DNA from: an uncultured Erysipelotrichaceae bacterium
GTDB taxonomy: Bacteria; Bacillota_I; Bacilli_A; RF39; UBA660
DNA length: 41,297 nt
Assembly: GCA_902800945.1 (NCBI GenBank)
Contig: CADCFX010000011.1
Location: 1 to 41,297, forward strand
Reading direction: 5' to 3'
Positions 1 to 9,097 of the stretch are shown piece after piece. The notes beneath the pieces were generated by a model. The model did not search any database. It was not told the DNA's origin and saw only the letters and a program-made list of their open reading frames with translations. The first letter of the stretch is position 1, and each line of letters opens with the position of its first letter. A program made the position numbers and the translations under genes.

Positions 1-1
1 A

Positions 2-1843
2 GTGTCAAAACCTTATAGCCTTGATCAACACTATCAAGATGAAGATAAAACTAACGATCAAATCATCGATTCGTTAGGATTAAATCATCCTATTGCTCCA
101 ATTAAAACAGAATCAAAATCTAAGGATGAAAACCCCGTTTTAACACATGAACCAAATAACCACAATGGGGAAAGTGAAACAGAAGAAGAAAAGAAAAACA
201 AAGAAAATGCCGAAAAAATGAAGCAATATCTAATAAGTAGTGCTAAGCGAAAAAAAGTAGATGAGGGAGAAATAAGCGGATTCATTTCATTCATAGAGAC
301 GAAGCTCCAGAAACAGCCGGATACAGTTGAATATCGACTTAGTTTAAATCCAGAAGGAACAGAATCAACCGACCCTTTAGCTATATCATTATTTGTCAAG
401 CGGGATGAAGGAACAGAATCAACCGACCCTTTAGCTATATCATTATTTGTCAAGCGGGATGATAGAATTACGGGTGCAAAAGTGGAATATATAAATGCAT
501 TATTGAACGATATATTGCTTTATGAAAAAAAAGAAAAAGAAATCCATCCAGAAGCAAAGACAAAACCAAATATAATAAATCCCACAAAAGAAGAGCATCC
601 TGCAAAAACTGATGCGGAAAGAGTATTGGAATGCTTGAATGATTATGCCATAAGAATAAGATGGTCTCGTCATTGTCTAAATGATTTAATCGATATAATA
701 AAGGCATATAGTACAGAAAAGAAAAATGCAACAGAGATTCTTCTAACTTTAGACTCTGATATAGCGGGTGGAGATTATTCGGTACATTTGTTTATCGAAC
801 CATCTATAGAACAGAAGATTGAAGAACAATTAAAAAGAATTAATAATTTAATGGATGGTTTTCTAACTATAAAAAGAATTATTGATCCGGAATTAATGAC
901 AGAATCAAGCCCAACAGATACTAAGGAAGAAGCTGAATACAAAGAAACGGGCAGAGCGCGTAGAAATCCAAGCGATGAAAGGTGGGACGATCCTCCTGCA
1001 TTTGGAATCGGTAAAGGAACTGCGGATGATTCTGAACCTGTAGAGACCACTACTGGACCTGCCGAAGATATAGTATCACCAGCTGCGAAAGACACCGGCT
1101 ATACTTATATGGCTGAGTCAACAGCACCTCGGGATGGTTTTGCTTTATCAGAGGCTACGCCAATCCCTGCTGATCCAGAGGGTTCGCCCGTATATTCTGG
1201 CGGAACCAAATTTGGAACAATCTCTCAAACAGATGTTGATAGAATGAAAAACATAAATAGCATATACGAAGAAATAATCTGGCGTATATTAGCTTTAGGA
1301 GAAGAAGAAATAACGCCAGAACTAGTTGAAAAAGTTTTATCTGCCTCAGAAGACCTAGGTATAAAATACATTTCAGGGATGAACACTTATGTAATAGAGT
1401 ATGATCAAGAAGGAGAAAAAACCTTTAGAAGCATTTCATATAAAGGAATACTTTATCAGTTGCAAAAACATTTAGACAGTGGGGCAGAAACAACAAGACT
1501 AAACTTAAAAGGAGTTCAAACTATTAATTATGCCGCAGCAGTCGCATATGTAGCTAGTTCTGCAATTAGCCTCAATGGCGGACGCTTCTTTATCGCTGCC
1601 CAATTAATTGAGCAAATCAGAAAAAAAGGCTTAAAAACGGTTTTGAAAGTAAATCAAGAACATGATGGAGTTATACTAAAAACACAAATGGAATTAGCCT
1701 TTACAAGTGATAGATCAATGTCTGACCTTGGACTTAGTTTTGGTGAAGGATTGGTTAGTGCAGTATTTAGTATTTATTTGCCAAATGGTCAAGAGATACC
1801 AATAAAAATAAATCCAACTGGTGGGGAAAGAATACAATTATGA
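2..1843 (+). CDS. Hypothetical acidic protein, possibly 5'-truncated by the window edge
   Basis: I do not recognise this protein. The open frame begins with GTG at base 2, so the true start may lie outside the window. The first ~330 residues are hydrophilic, rich in Glu/Lys/Thr, and contain an exact 18-residue tandem duplication (two copies of EGTESTDPLAISLFVKRD). Residues ~330-410 are Pro/Ser/Thr-rich and low in complexity. The last ~200 residues look like a compact folded domain with mixed hydrophobic patterning (AAAVAYVASSAISLNGG). No signal peptide or membrane segment is seen. The gene ends 28 nt before the next one, a membrane protein on the same strand, so the two are probably co-transcribed. 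A role linked to that membrane protein is inference only. Confidence 0.6.
   Translation: MSKPYSLDQHYQDEDKTNDQIIDSLGLNHPIAPIKTESKSKDENPVLTHEPNNHNGESETEEEKKNKENAEKMKQYLISSAKRKKVDEGEISGFISFIETKLQKQPDTVEYRLSLNPEGTESTDPLAISLFVKRDEGTESTDPLAISLFVKRDDRITGAKVEYINALLNDILLYEKKEKEIHPEAKTKPNIINPTKEEHPAKTDAERVLECLNDYAIRIRWSRHCLNDLIDIIKAYSTEKKNATEILLTLDSDIAGGDYSVHLFIEPSIEQKIEEQLKRINNLMDGFLTIKRIIDPELMTESSPTDTKEEAEYKETGRARRNPSDERWDDPPAFGIGKGTADDSEPVETTTGPAEDIVSPAAKDTGYTYMAESTAPRDGFALSEATPIPADPEGSPVYSGGTKFGTISQTDVDRMKNINSIYEEIIWRILALGEEEITPELVEKVLSASEDLGIKYISGMNTYVIEYDQEGEKTFRSISYKGILYQLQKHLDSGAETTRLNLKGVQTINYAAAVAYVASSAISLNGGRFFIAAQLIEQIRKKGLKTVLKVNQEHDGVILKTQMELAFTSDRSMSDLGLSFGEGLVSAVFSIYLPNGQEIPIKINPTGGERIQL
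353..460 (+). repeat. Perfect 54-bp tandem duplication (2 copies)
   Basis: Bases 353-406 are repeated exactly at 407-460. The unit is a multiple of three, so 18 residues are duplicated in frame. The absence of any mismatch suggests a recent slippage or unequal recombination event. Confidence 0.95.
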
Positions 1844-1871
1844 TAAAAGAAGGAGTAGGGGTTGATATAAA

Positions 1872-3116
1872 ATGGATAATGAAAAAGAAACTGTATTAGC
1901 TTCTACTAATCCGGAAGAAGCTAACGCAGAAACAAATATAATAAAGGCTTCAGAACTTAAAGACAACATAACGGCTAACCAAAGAAGAGATATGTCGGCA
2001 ATAATACCCCAGGAGTCGATTAAGGGCGCCGAAGCAAGTAATACTCTTTTAAGCAAAGAAACAACCTTAAAAGGAGATGGAGCAGTAGTTATTGGCAACA
2101 TAGAGGGAGAGGAATTAAAACTAATTCCTGAGGCAAATTTCCCCCCTAAAATAGATATAGAAACCCGAAAAAAAGCCCAACAAGAGGCATTGAAAGCCAA
2201 AAGGGATCCAAATAAAAAGAAAAAGACCATAAGTGAAGCTGGAAAGAAAGCTCAAAATATTACAACCATAATAGTATTAATAGTAATCGCTTTTTTAGGA
2301 ACCTTTGCTTACTTTTTCGTCAATCGAAAGACAGAAGAAGACTTTGTGCCCAAAGAGGTTACTATCGAATTAGGAGATCCGTTGCCGCTCCATGCTAAAG
2401 ATTATGTTAAACCAGGGGTAGGAAAAGTTGATGATTTACTATATAGCATAAACACATCTGAAGTTAAAATAGACGAAGTAGGCGATTACGAATTCACTGT
2501 AAATCATGCGGGGGTAACCAAGAGAGGAACAATTAGTATTGTTGACACAATACCGCCTAAAGTAAAGGTTAAAGAACTTCACGTAGTTGAAGGAAGCGAA
2601 TATACCCCTGAAAGCTTTATAACATCTTGCATAGATTATAGTGGTTGTGAATTCTCTTTCAAAGAAGAAGCGTTAGCTAATTTTAAAGATCCAGGATTAT
2701 ATAATAAAGATAATAACAACTTGGTATTAGTTATTAAAGATCCTTATGATAATCAAACAGAAGTAGGTGTAACACTATATATAGAGGCATCCAGTGATAT
2801 AGTTAAATACCATAAAGATATCCCGTATGATACTTTGTTAGGATATTCTTTAAAATCGATATATGAAGTTCACTATAGTAGTTTTGGTAATAACTCCGTT
2901 TTATCATATGCCAAGAAAATAAATACTTATACATATCAAAATGAAAATATGTTTGCTGAAGAAGTAAAAAAACACGAAGGAGAGAAAGAAGTTACATCAA
3001 ATAAAAATGAAAAAACTATAACAATTACTGAAACAACAACTAGTCTTATAAATAGTAATACGCGTCAAGAAATTGATAATTACTTAGTTGGACAAGGATA
3101 TCTTCAAACACAATAA
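1872..3116 (+). CDS. Single-pass membrane protein with Ig-like ectodomain
   Basis: This 414-residue protein has a ~125-residue hydrophilic N-terminal region ending in a basic stretch (KRDPNKKKK), one membrane helix at about 129-150 (TTIIVLIVIAFLGTFAYFFV), and a ~260-residue part predicted to be outside. The outer part begins with a repeat-like beta domain (IELGDPLPLHAKDYV, then VGDYEFTVNHAGVTKRGTI, then DTIPPKV), the pattern of bacterial Ig-like/DUF5011-type domains. A second domain follows with a close Cys pair (SCIDYSGCEF), possibly a disulfide. A GGGG tract 10 nt before the ATG is the nearest Shine-Dalgarno match. It is probably co-transcribed with the preceding gene. Function is unknown; an envelope-anchored scaffold or sensor is plausible. 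Confidence 0.72.
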   Translation: MDNEKETVLASTNPEEANAETNIIKASELKDNITANQRRDMSAIIPQESIKGAEASNTLLSKETTLKGDGAVVIGNIEGEELKLIPEANFPPKIDIETRKKAQQEALKAKRDPNKKKKTISEAGKKAQNITTIIVLIVIAFLGTFAYFFVNRKTEEDFVPKEVTIELGDPLPLHAKDYVKPGVGKVDDLLYSINTSEVKIDEVGDYEFTVNHAGVTKRGTISIVDTIPPKVKVKELHVVEGSEYTPESFITSCIDYSGCEFSFKEEALANFKDPGLYNKDNNNLVLVIKDPYDNQTEVGVTLYIEASSDIVKYHKDIPYDTLLGYSLKSIYEVHYSSFGNNSVLSYAKKINTYTYQNENMFAEEVKKHEGEKEVTSNKNEKTITITETTTSLINSNTRQEIDNYLVGQGYLQTQ

Positions 3117-3148
3117 AAAGCTATTGATTTCAATAGCTTTTATTTTTT
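3115..3148. terminator. Bidirectional rho-independent terminator
   Basis: A perfect stem (AAAAGCTATTG / CAATAGCTTTT) with a 4-nt loop has T runs on both strands. It sits between the convergent genes ending at 3116 (+) and 3140 (-), so it probably serves both. Confidence 0.9.
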
Positions 3149-6100
3149 TAAACTTTCAACAATCAAATTTACTTCATTTATAGCTCTGCTATCGTATGGA
3201 AGTATATATTTAATTAATTGTTTATTATTAGTAATAAAAATTACAAAGTCATCCCCCAAGTATATAGTATCTACAGTACTAAGTTTAATATCTCCTAAAA
3301 AATCTGAGGTTCCTTCTTTATTACATAAGCTAATAATTGTATTAATCTTATTAATATAATAATCTTCTAAATTATTACTTAACTTTAAGACATTATTTCT
3401 ATTGCGTAAATACTTAGCTTCAGCATCATAATATTTAAAATTGTTTTTATCTACAACTACAGAACAAGCCAAGATAGTTGAAACCTTCTCTTTATAATTA
3501 TTATAGAATCCATCATTATTAATAGTGTTTAAATATTTACTCTTTTTAAACTCTAAATAATCTAAATAATCTTTGCTTATTGGATTATCTATAATTGGAC
3601 AAACAGTAGAATCAATTTTTAATCCATAGCTTCTTTTTAGTAATTTATTAATTAATATTGTAACAAACTCAATAGGTTCGTTAGTATCTTTAGTAACCAT
3701 GATCAATTCGCTTGCTAGCTTATGAAGGATTTCTTCGTAATAGTCATCAAATTCTCCTTCTATCTTGTTGAAATATACGGCATTACCATTCCTAACACCT
3801 AATAATCTGCCAATTATTATACCATTTTTCTTAATGATTACCTTGGCTCCATTTTTATTTAATATCGCATAGTGTAAGAAGTCATTCCCTCTTGCTCCTA
3901 AACGATAATTAGTATTAATCTGCGACCTATATATTTCTTGATTATAATTATCAATTATTTCAGCTTCATATTCATTCTCTTTTACACTTATATAAGGGAT
4001 AGTGCTCTTTATCTTTTTAAATCCCTCCATATATATATATTCTAAATTTCTTAACCTGGTTTGAATATCTGCATCTATATAATAATCGTCATCAAATATA
4101 GAATCAATAATATCCGGTTCAATACTTTTACTAATAATATTTAAATTATAATTAATAATTTTAACAACTTTTTCGGCGTTAATTAGGTTAATATCTTGAT
4201 CTGGATATAATTTTTTATATTCTTCACAAATCTTTTGATAATTATTTATTATTAAACCCAAATTATCAACAATACCATCGTAATAGCCCTCCGCGACCAT
4301 TATTAGATTCTGACTATTGAACAAGAAATCTTCCAACTCAGGACTACTTTTTTTATAATCATTAATCTTATAACCATTAAATATCTTTTCCATATCTTTC
4401 AATGATAATACTCTTGTTTTTAATTCATAATATTTTGATGTTAATGGATAATCAAGATTTTCCGCCGATACCTTCCTTAAATAATCTTCTCTGTAATGAA
4501 GTTCAATTCTTTGCGTATTCATATTCTTCTTAATAAAACTTTTTGTTTTAGTAATAATCTCATTGATAATCTTTAAGTAATTATCATATTCTACTATATC
4601 ATCAGTATTATATATATCTAATCTATTTCCGTAAATAAATTTTTGTTCTTCTTTATTAATATATATTTCTCCAACAACACTATTAATGCCTTCATTAATC
4701 TTCTTGATAATCTTCTTTTCTTTTGCGGTTACTTTTACTCCGAGAGGTTTATTGTAACTTGTTGCCTCCATAATTTTAATAATCTCATTTTTATCATGGC
4801 TGTCTTTTAATTTTTGTAATTCTTTGTTAATAGAATTAATTATATCTTGATTTTTAGTATGTTCAAAATACAAATCATAATATTTAGGCTTTACTATTCC
4901 AAGCTTATTAAGACAGTTAACACTATCAAATCTTTCTTCTACCCATGGTATTAAAATATTAGATATAATGTCATTAATATTAACAGAATCAACATTTAGA
5001 TATTCTATATATCTTTGTCTTAAGTCATCTAAAGAAAAGTCGTCGATAAAAGCAAATAAATAATCTTTTGGATTAGAATCAGTGAGAGTTCTAACAAAAA
5101 TCTTGTTCTTCTGCTTCTCGATAAAATCTTTAGCAAATTGTCTTCTTTTATTGTATACAATATTCTCTTTTAGTTTAAAGTTTCTAAGCATCTTAGCATA
5201 GAACTCATTATTAAACTCTACACACTTATTACTAATAAAAGTATTAACAAATTTCTTGCAGAAATTATATAATTCTTTTTTGGCAGAATAAGTATCTATA
5301 CTATAGTATTTAACATAATCATAGAATGTCTCAATAATAACATTATAGCTATAAAAACAATTTTCTAACATCAAATATATAATATTATCCAAATAAGTAT
5401 TCTTCTTAATAGCTTTAGCAAAACTATTAATGTTTTCTGTAGATTTAATCTTTCTAAGATTAGTATCTATCTTTATATGCAAGTTTTGAATGATTATAGA
5501 ATTCTCTTCTTTAAACATTAAAAGTTTTTCATCGATAACTATATTTTTGATACCTAATACATCTTTCAAATTAATATCCTTGTTACCATTTGATACCATC
5601 TGAATAGTCTTTTCTAATCCGAAAGTCAAGTATGATGCCAAAACGGCTTTATACGTTATTACTGTACATCTACTAATTTGCTTAGATAATAAAGACTTCA
5701 TCTTAATAGTTTCAAACAAATAATTTACCTCATTAAAATCAATTTTTTCTATTTCTTCATACGGTAGATCAAATAATATATTTACTAAGTCTTTATTATT
5801 AAATATTGTTAAATCAACTTTTTCCAACCAGGTTTTGTCTATATAAGTGACTAAATCGTCTTTACTTAGTATTTCTTTTAATACATCCGAAGATAATAGC
5901 TCATCCAAAGAAATGCCCTTCAATGTGGCAATTTCCACAATCTCAGAGGAAATCATATGATTAGCTATAAAAGGAGTAACTATATAATATAATACATCTT
6001 CTTTATCTAAAAAAGACAACATCTCATATAACATACTATGATCTATTTTATCGATTAAAGAAGGACTATCCAAAAATCCTTTTACAAATATTTTATCTTT

Positions 6101-7312
6101 ATTATCAATATTCACATTTAAACTAGTGATACTATCTAATATATCTTTACTTTGTAACATATTAAACGTAGACTTAAACGATAGTTTATTAAGCAACAAT
6201 TCAATTGCATAAGAAGATTGATCTTTTATGAAAACAGGATTTCTCAAAAAATTTAAAATCTCTTCTTCTTCATAATTATTACAAATAGCTTCGATCATTA
6301 TTGTATCTATAAATCTATTAAATAGATTATAATTATTAAATATATTCTCTCTTTCCTTAATGTCTATTTTCTCAAAAGGGTATATATCCAAACTATGTTT
6401 TACACATTTCTTTAAATTAGCTTCGGTTATTAATGAAGTTGCTCTATCAGGATATAATTTATACATCTTTTCTAAAATAGCAGAAAAAGTTTCGTTAGTT
6501 AAATTCTTAGTTTTGAAGATATCTTCAATTTCTTTAGCATCAAAGAATGCTAAATACTTATTATTAAATTTAGCAATCATATCAATATTATTCTTTAGGT
6601 ACTGTACTACTTCTTTGTTTTCGGTATTTTTAAAAATAATACTATTTCTTTCTATTAGATATATTATTTTGTTATTCGTATTATATAAATCAATGAAGTC
6701 AGTTAATACAGAGCAAGATTTAATTAACAGATTTGTATAAGCTTTTTTTGTAAACTTGCAACATGTTTCATAATCACTTAAATCTATATTATTTAGAGCG
6801 CTAGGGGAATAGGGAACATCTAAAGAAAAGTCAGGAATCTTATCTCTAACACTTTTATTTTCAAGTATTTCTTTTAATATATAGTTTTCTTTAAAATTGC
6901 TCTTGTCTTTTACAGACTCATTAAACAAATAATAATCTATATCATTACACTTGTTTTTATCATTTATATATTTAATTTTTTCTTTCTTTGTTAGAGTTTG
7001 CCATAATCTAAGTAATATAATTTTTTCTTTAAACACATTAATATATATATCGCTATTATATAAAATATTTAGTTTTTTATCTTTTCCTATATTAATTAGT
7101 ACATCTATTAATACCTTATTAAAATAGATATAATTTTCACTATTTCTAGCAGTTATTAAAGCTTTTACATCATCTAGTAAATTTTTACTATCTTTCAAGT
7201 AGGTTATAATACTATTTCTATCATTATTTTCTTCCTCGCCATAGTCATTACTTTTATAAATAATAAAATCTACAAGACTAGTAAGTTTATTTTTTACATC
7301 CTCTTTATTCAT
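3140..7312 (-). CDS. Giant (1390 aa) uncharacterised protein
   Basis: I do not recognise this protein. It is very rich in Asn, Lys, Ile and Tyr. There is no signal peptide or clear membrane helix, so it is probably cytoplasmic. Most of the length is predicted helical, with short Leu/Ile-rich units resembling alpha-solenoid repeats. Residues ~1160-1260 look more compact (LGARGNDFLHYAIL, then IIIGRLLGVRNGNAVYFNKI) and could be a degenerate acetyltransferase-like or other alpha/beta domain; this is a guess. The start is well supported by GGAGGA just upstream of the ATG. It follows the sortase gene on the same strand, but a good terminator lies between them, so co-expression would need read-through or a separate promoter. 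Confidence 0.65.
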   Translation of the reverse strand: MNKEDVKNKLTSLVDFIIYKSNDYGEEENNDRNSIITYLKDSKNLLDDVKALITARNSENYIYFNKVLIDVLINIGKDKKLNILYNSDIYINVFKEKIILLRLWQTLTKKEKIKYINDKNKCNDIDYYLFNESVKDKSNFKENYILKEILENKSVRDKIPDFSLDVPYSPSALNNIDLSDYETCCKFTKKAYTNLLIKSCSVLTDFIDLYNTNNKIIYLIERNSIIFKNTENKEVVQYLKNNIDMIAKFNNKYLAFFDAKEIEDIFKTKNLTNETFSAILEKMYKLYPDRATSLITEANLKKCVKHSLDIYPFEKIDIKERENIFNNYNLFNRFIDTIMIEAICNNYEEEEILNFLRNPVFIKDQSSYAIELLLNKLSFKSTFNMLQSKDILDSITSLNVNIDNKDKIFVKGFLDSPSLIDKIDHSMLYEMLSFLDKEDVLYYIVTPFIANHMISSEIVEIATLKGISLDELLSSDVLKEILSKDDLVTYIDKTWLEKVDLTIFNNKDLVNILFDLPYEEIEKIDFNEVNYLFETIKMKSLLSKQISRCTVITYKAVLASYLTFGLEKTIQMVSNGNKDINLKDVLGIKNIVIDEKLLMFKEENSIIIQNLHIKIDTNLRKIKSTENINSFAKAIKKNTYLDNIIYLMLENCFYSYNVIIETFYDYVKYYSIDTYSAKKELYNFCKKFVNTFISNKCVEFNNEFYAKMLRNFKLKENIVYNKRRQFAKDFIEKQKNKIFVRTLTDSNPKDYLFAFIDDFSLDDLRQRYIEYLNVDSVNINDIISNILIPWVEERFDSVNCLNKLGIVKPKYYDLYFEHTKNQDIINSINKELQKLKDSHDKNEIIKIMEATSYNKPLGVKVTAKEKKIIKKINEGINSVVGEIYINKEEQKFIYGNRLDIYNTDDIVEYDNYLKIINEIITKTKSFIKKNMNTQRIELHYREDYLRKVSAENLDYPLTSKYYELKTRVLSLKDMEKIFNGYKINDYKKSSPELEDFLFNSQNLIMVAEGYYDGIVDNLGLIINNYQKICEEYKKLYPDQDINLINAEKVVKIINYNLNIISKSIEPDIIDSIFDDDYYIDADIQTRLRNLEYIYMEGFKKIKSTIPYISVKENEYEAEIIDNYNQEIYRSQINTNYRLGARGNDFLHYAILNKNGAKVIIKKNGIIIGRLLGVRNGNAVYFNKIEGEFDDYYEEILHKLASELIMVTKDTNEPIEFVTILINKLLKRSYGLKIDSTVCPIIDNPISKDYLDYLEFKKSKYLNTINNDGFYNNYKEKVSTILACSVVVDKNNFKYYDAEAKYLRNRNNVLKLSNNLEDYYINKINTIISLCNKEGTSDFLGDIKLSTVDTIYLGDDFVIFITNNKQLIKYILPYDSRAINEVNLIVESLKK

Positions 7313-7332
7313 ATTATTCCTCCGTTTATTAG

Positions 7333-7355
7333 AAAAAAAGGTTAATAACCTTTTT
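7333..7355 (-). terminator. Terminator after the sortase gene
   Basis: On the minus strand AAAAAGGTT-ATT-AACCTTTTT is followed by more T residues, right at the stop codon of the sortase gene. It would separate the sortase from the downstream 1390-aa gene. Confidence 0.75.
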
Positions 7356-8973
7356 ATTCTATATAACTTTGTATTTTATTTGCATCTTCACTATTTTCGT
7401 TACTATTAATCAATACCGCATGAACTACAAGTCTTTTATCGTTATCCAAACACGTAGATAAAGTAAGAATTTTGTCATTTACAGTAACATTAGCATCAAA
7501 TTGATAATTGCTTCTGCCTTTTATCAAATTAATAAAATTTTGAAAGCTTTCGTCATTTTCGAAATTAATATAGAGATAATCACTTGTTACATCAATGCTA
7601 TAAATAGAGAAGACTTTCCAAGTCATGGACTTATATAAAGTATTAAAGGTAATATATTGGTTATCAGCATTATTCAACCATTTCTTCTTAGTTACATTGT
7701 TTAATGTTCCAAACATAACTCCACTATAATAACGATTGTGACCATAAATTATAGTATTAGAATCTAAATTTTGTTCATCATTACGATAATCCATAAAAAC
7801 CCAACCATTATAATCTTTTTCACGATTGAAGTTTCTACTTAAATAGTAACTATTATCAGCACCCTTAACTATAGGATAATCTATCTTGGTTCCTAATACA
7901 GTTAGCCATCCAACAGTATCACTGTTTTTTCCTAACAGTTTTTTATATGAAGCTTGTTCTTGTTGAACTACTGGTTGTTCTTGCTCCGGAGCGTTTTTTA
8001 GAACGGGAGCAATCTCTTTAACTGGCTCTTCGTCCATTACCTTTATTATTTCGTCTTTAATATCATTTACTTTCAACTCTGATTGATAATTATTAAATAT
8101 AATATATCCAAATATTGACCCAATTATTAAGAATATTATTATAGAACAGGCTTTCAATGTCGTAAAAATTATTTGCTTTAAATAATTCTTTTCTAAATAA
8201 TCTTTTGAATATATCAAAGACAATTTAATCTTATATTTAGATTTATATTTTTTGTTAATCTTTTTAAGCTTGTAAACAGTGTCTATATCATTAATATCTT
8301 CATGTATTTCTATATTAATATTTTTTCTTCTATTACTAGATAACATAGAACATACTTTTTCTATATCAGGTATATAACCTTTTTCTAAGTGTATAGTTCT
8401 TAAATACTTATTAATGCTTAAAAATGAATTTAAATCTTCTATATCATCATTTTTTAGTATCTCTGATATCCTTATACTACTCTTATAATAAATTTTAGAA
8501 AAAGAAGTTAAGTTATTCTCTTGCATAAAAAGTGAAGTAAATAATATCTCACTTCTAGAAACAACTTCAATATTCTTTTTATCTAATATTTCTATCATAA
8601 AAGTAGGAATTGCATAACAACTAACTTGTTTGATGTGCCTACTTTCAACTATTGCTTCACACAATGAGTAAGATAGGGTAGCATCATCATTAAGACATAT
8701 ACTTTGTATTGCTTCTACCTTTTTCAAAAGAGGGATTATTAGTTCAGCTATTTCATTAAGACTTATAACAGCTGTATTAATTCCCTTATCTTCAGCTAGG
8801 TCGTTAATAAACATTCCAACAATCTTACCATTAGCATTAATATAATCAACACTAAACACTAACTCGTTATTAGAAATAACATTAGTGTTTAATAGATTGT
8901 CTGGAACCGGTTTATTAGTACGATATTTAAAAGATAAAGCATTATCAGAAATTTCAATTACAATCTTTTTCAT
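7354..8973 (-). CDS. Class-B-type sortase with a large extra N-terminal region
   Basis: The C-terminal ~190 residues are a sortase transpeptidase domain. The motifs GWLTVLGTKIDYPIVKG, IIYGHN (catalytic His ~412), TLSTC (catalytic Cys ~508) and DKRLVVHA (Arg ~514) fit the class B (SrtB) pattern. Ahead of it lie a membrane helix at about 278-300 (CSIIIFLIIGSIFGYIIF) and ~275 N-terminal residues that I cannot assign and that typical sortases lack. With the helix orientation usual for sortases, that region would be cytoplasmic. The chosen ATG at 8973 lies 15 nt after AGGAGG; the alternative ATG at 8988 abuts AGGAGG with no spacer, so the start is uncertain. The enzyme would attach sorting-signal proteins to the wall; the divergent LPKTG gene at 9098 is the obvious substrate. 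Confidence 0.88.
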   Translation of the reverse strand: MKKIVIEISDNALSFKYRTNKPVPDNLLNTNVISNNELVFSVDYINANGKIVGMFINDLAEDKGINTAVISLNEIAELIIPLLKKVEAIQSICLNDDATLSYSLCEAIVESRHIKQVSCYAIPTFMIEILDKKNIEVVSRSEILFTSLFMQENNLTSFSKIYYKSSIRISEILKNDDIEDLNSFLSINKYLRTIHLEKGYIPDIEKVCSMLSSNRRKNINIEIHEDINDIDTVYKLKKINKKYKSKYKIKLSLIYSKDYLEKNYLKQIIFTTLKACSIIIFLIIGSIFGYIIFNNYQSELKVNDIKDEIIKVMDEEPVKEIAPVLKNAPEQEQPVVQQEQASYKKLLGKNSDTVGWLTVLGTKIDYPIVKGADNSYYLSRNFNREKDYNGWVFMDYRNDEQNLDSNTIIYGHNRYYSGVMFGTLNNVTKKKWLNNADNQYITFNTLYKSMTWKVFSIYSIDVTSDYLYINFENDESFQNFINLIKGRSNYQFDANVTVNDKILTLSTCLDNDKRLVVHAVLINSNENSEDANKIQSYIE

Positions 8974-8994
8974 CGCCTTACTATTCATCCTCCT

Positions 8995-9064
8995 ATTATA
9001 TAATACCATAAAAATACTAACTTTTTCATAAAAAAAAGCACATTTTACTTTTTTATGTTATAAT
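8995..9064. promoter_or_regulatory. Divergent promoter region between sortase and LPKTG gene
   Basis: On the plus strand an extended -10 (TGTTATAAT, 9056-9064) precedes the wall-protein gene. On the minus strand TGGTATTAT (9008-9000) lies just before the sortase ribosome site, implying a very short leader. No strong -35 box is visible on either side, as is common for extended -10 promoters. Confidence 0.6.
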
Positions 9065-9097
9065 ATAATCAGTATAGAAAATAGAAGAGGTAGAAAG

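Noticed and set aside
6360..6740. 126-codon plus-strand frame within the 1390-aa gene
   Set aside because: It is antisense to a long intact gene, has no ribosome site, and its product reads as low-complexity hydrophobic sequence.
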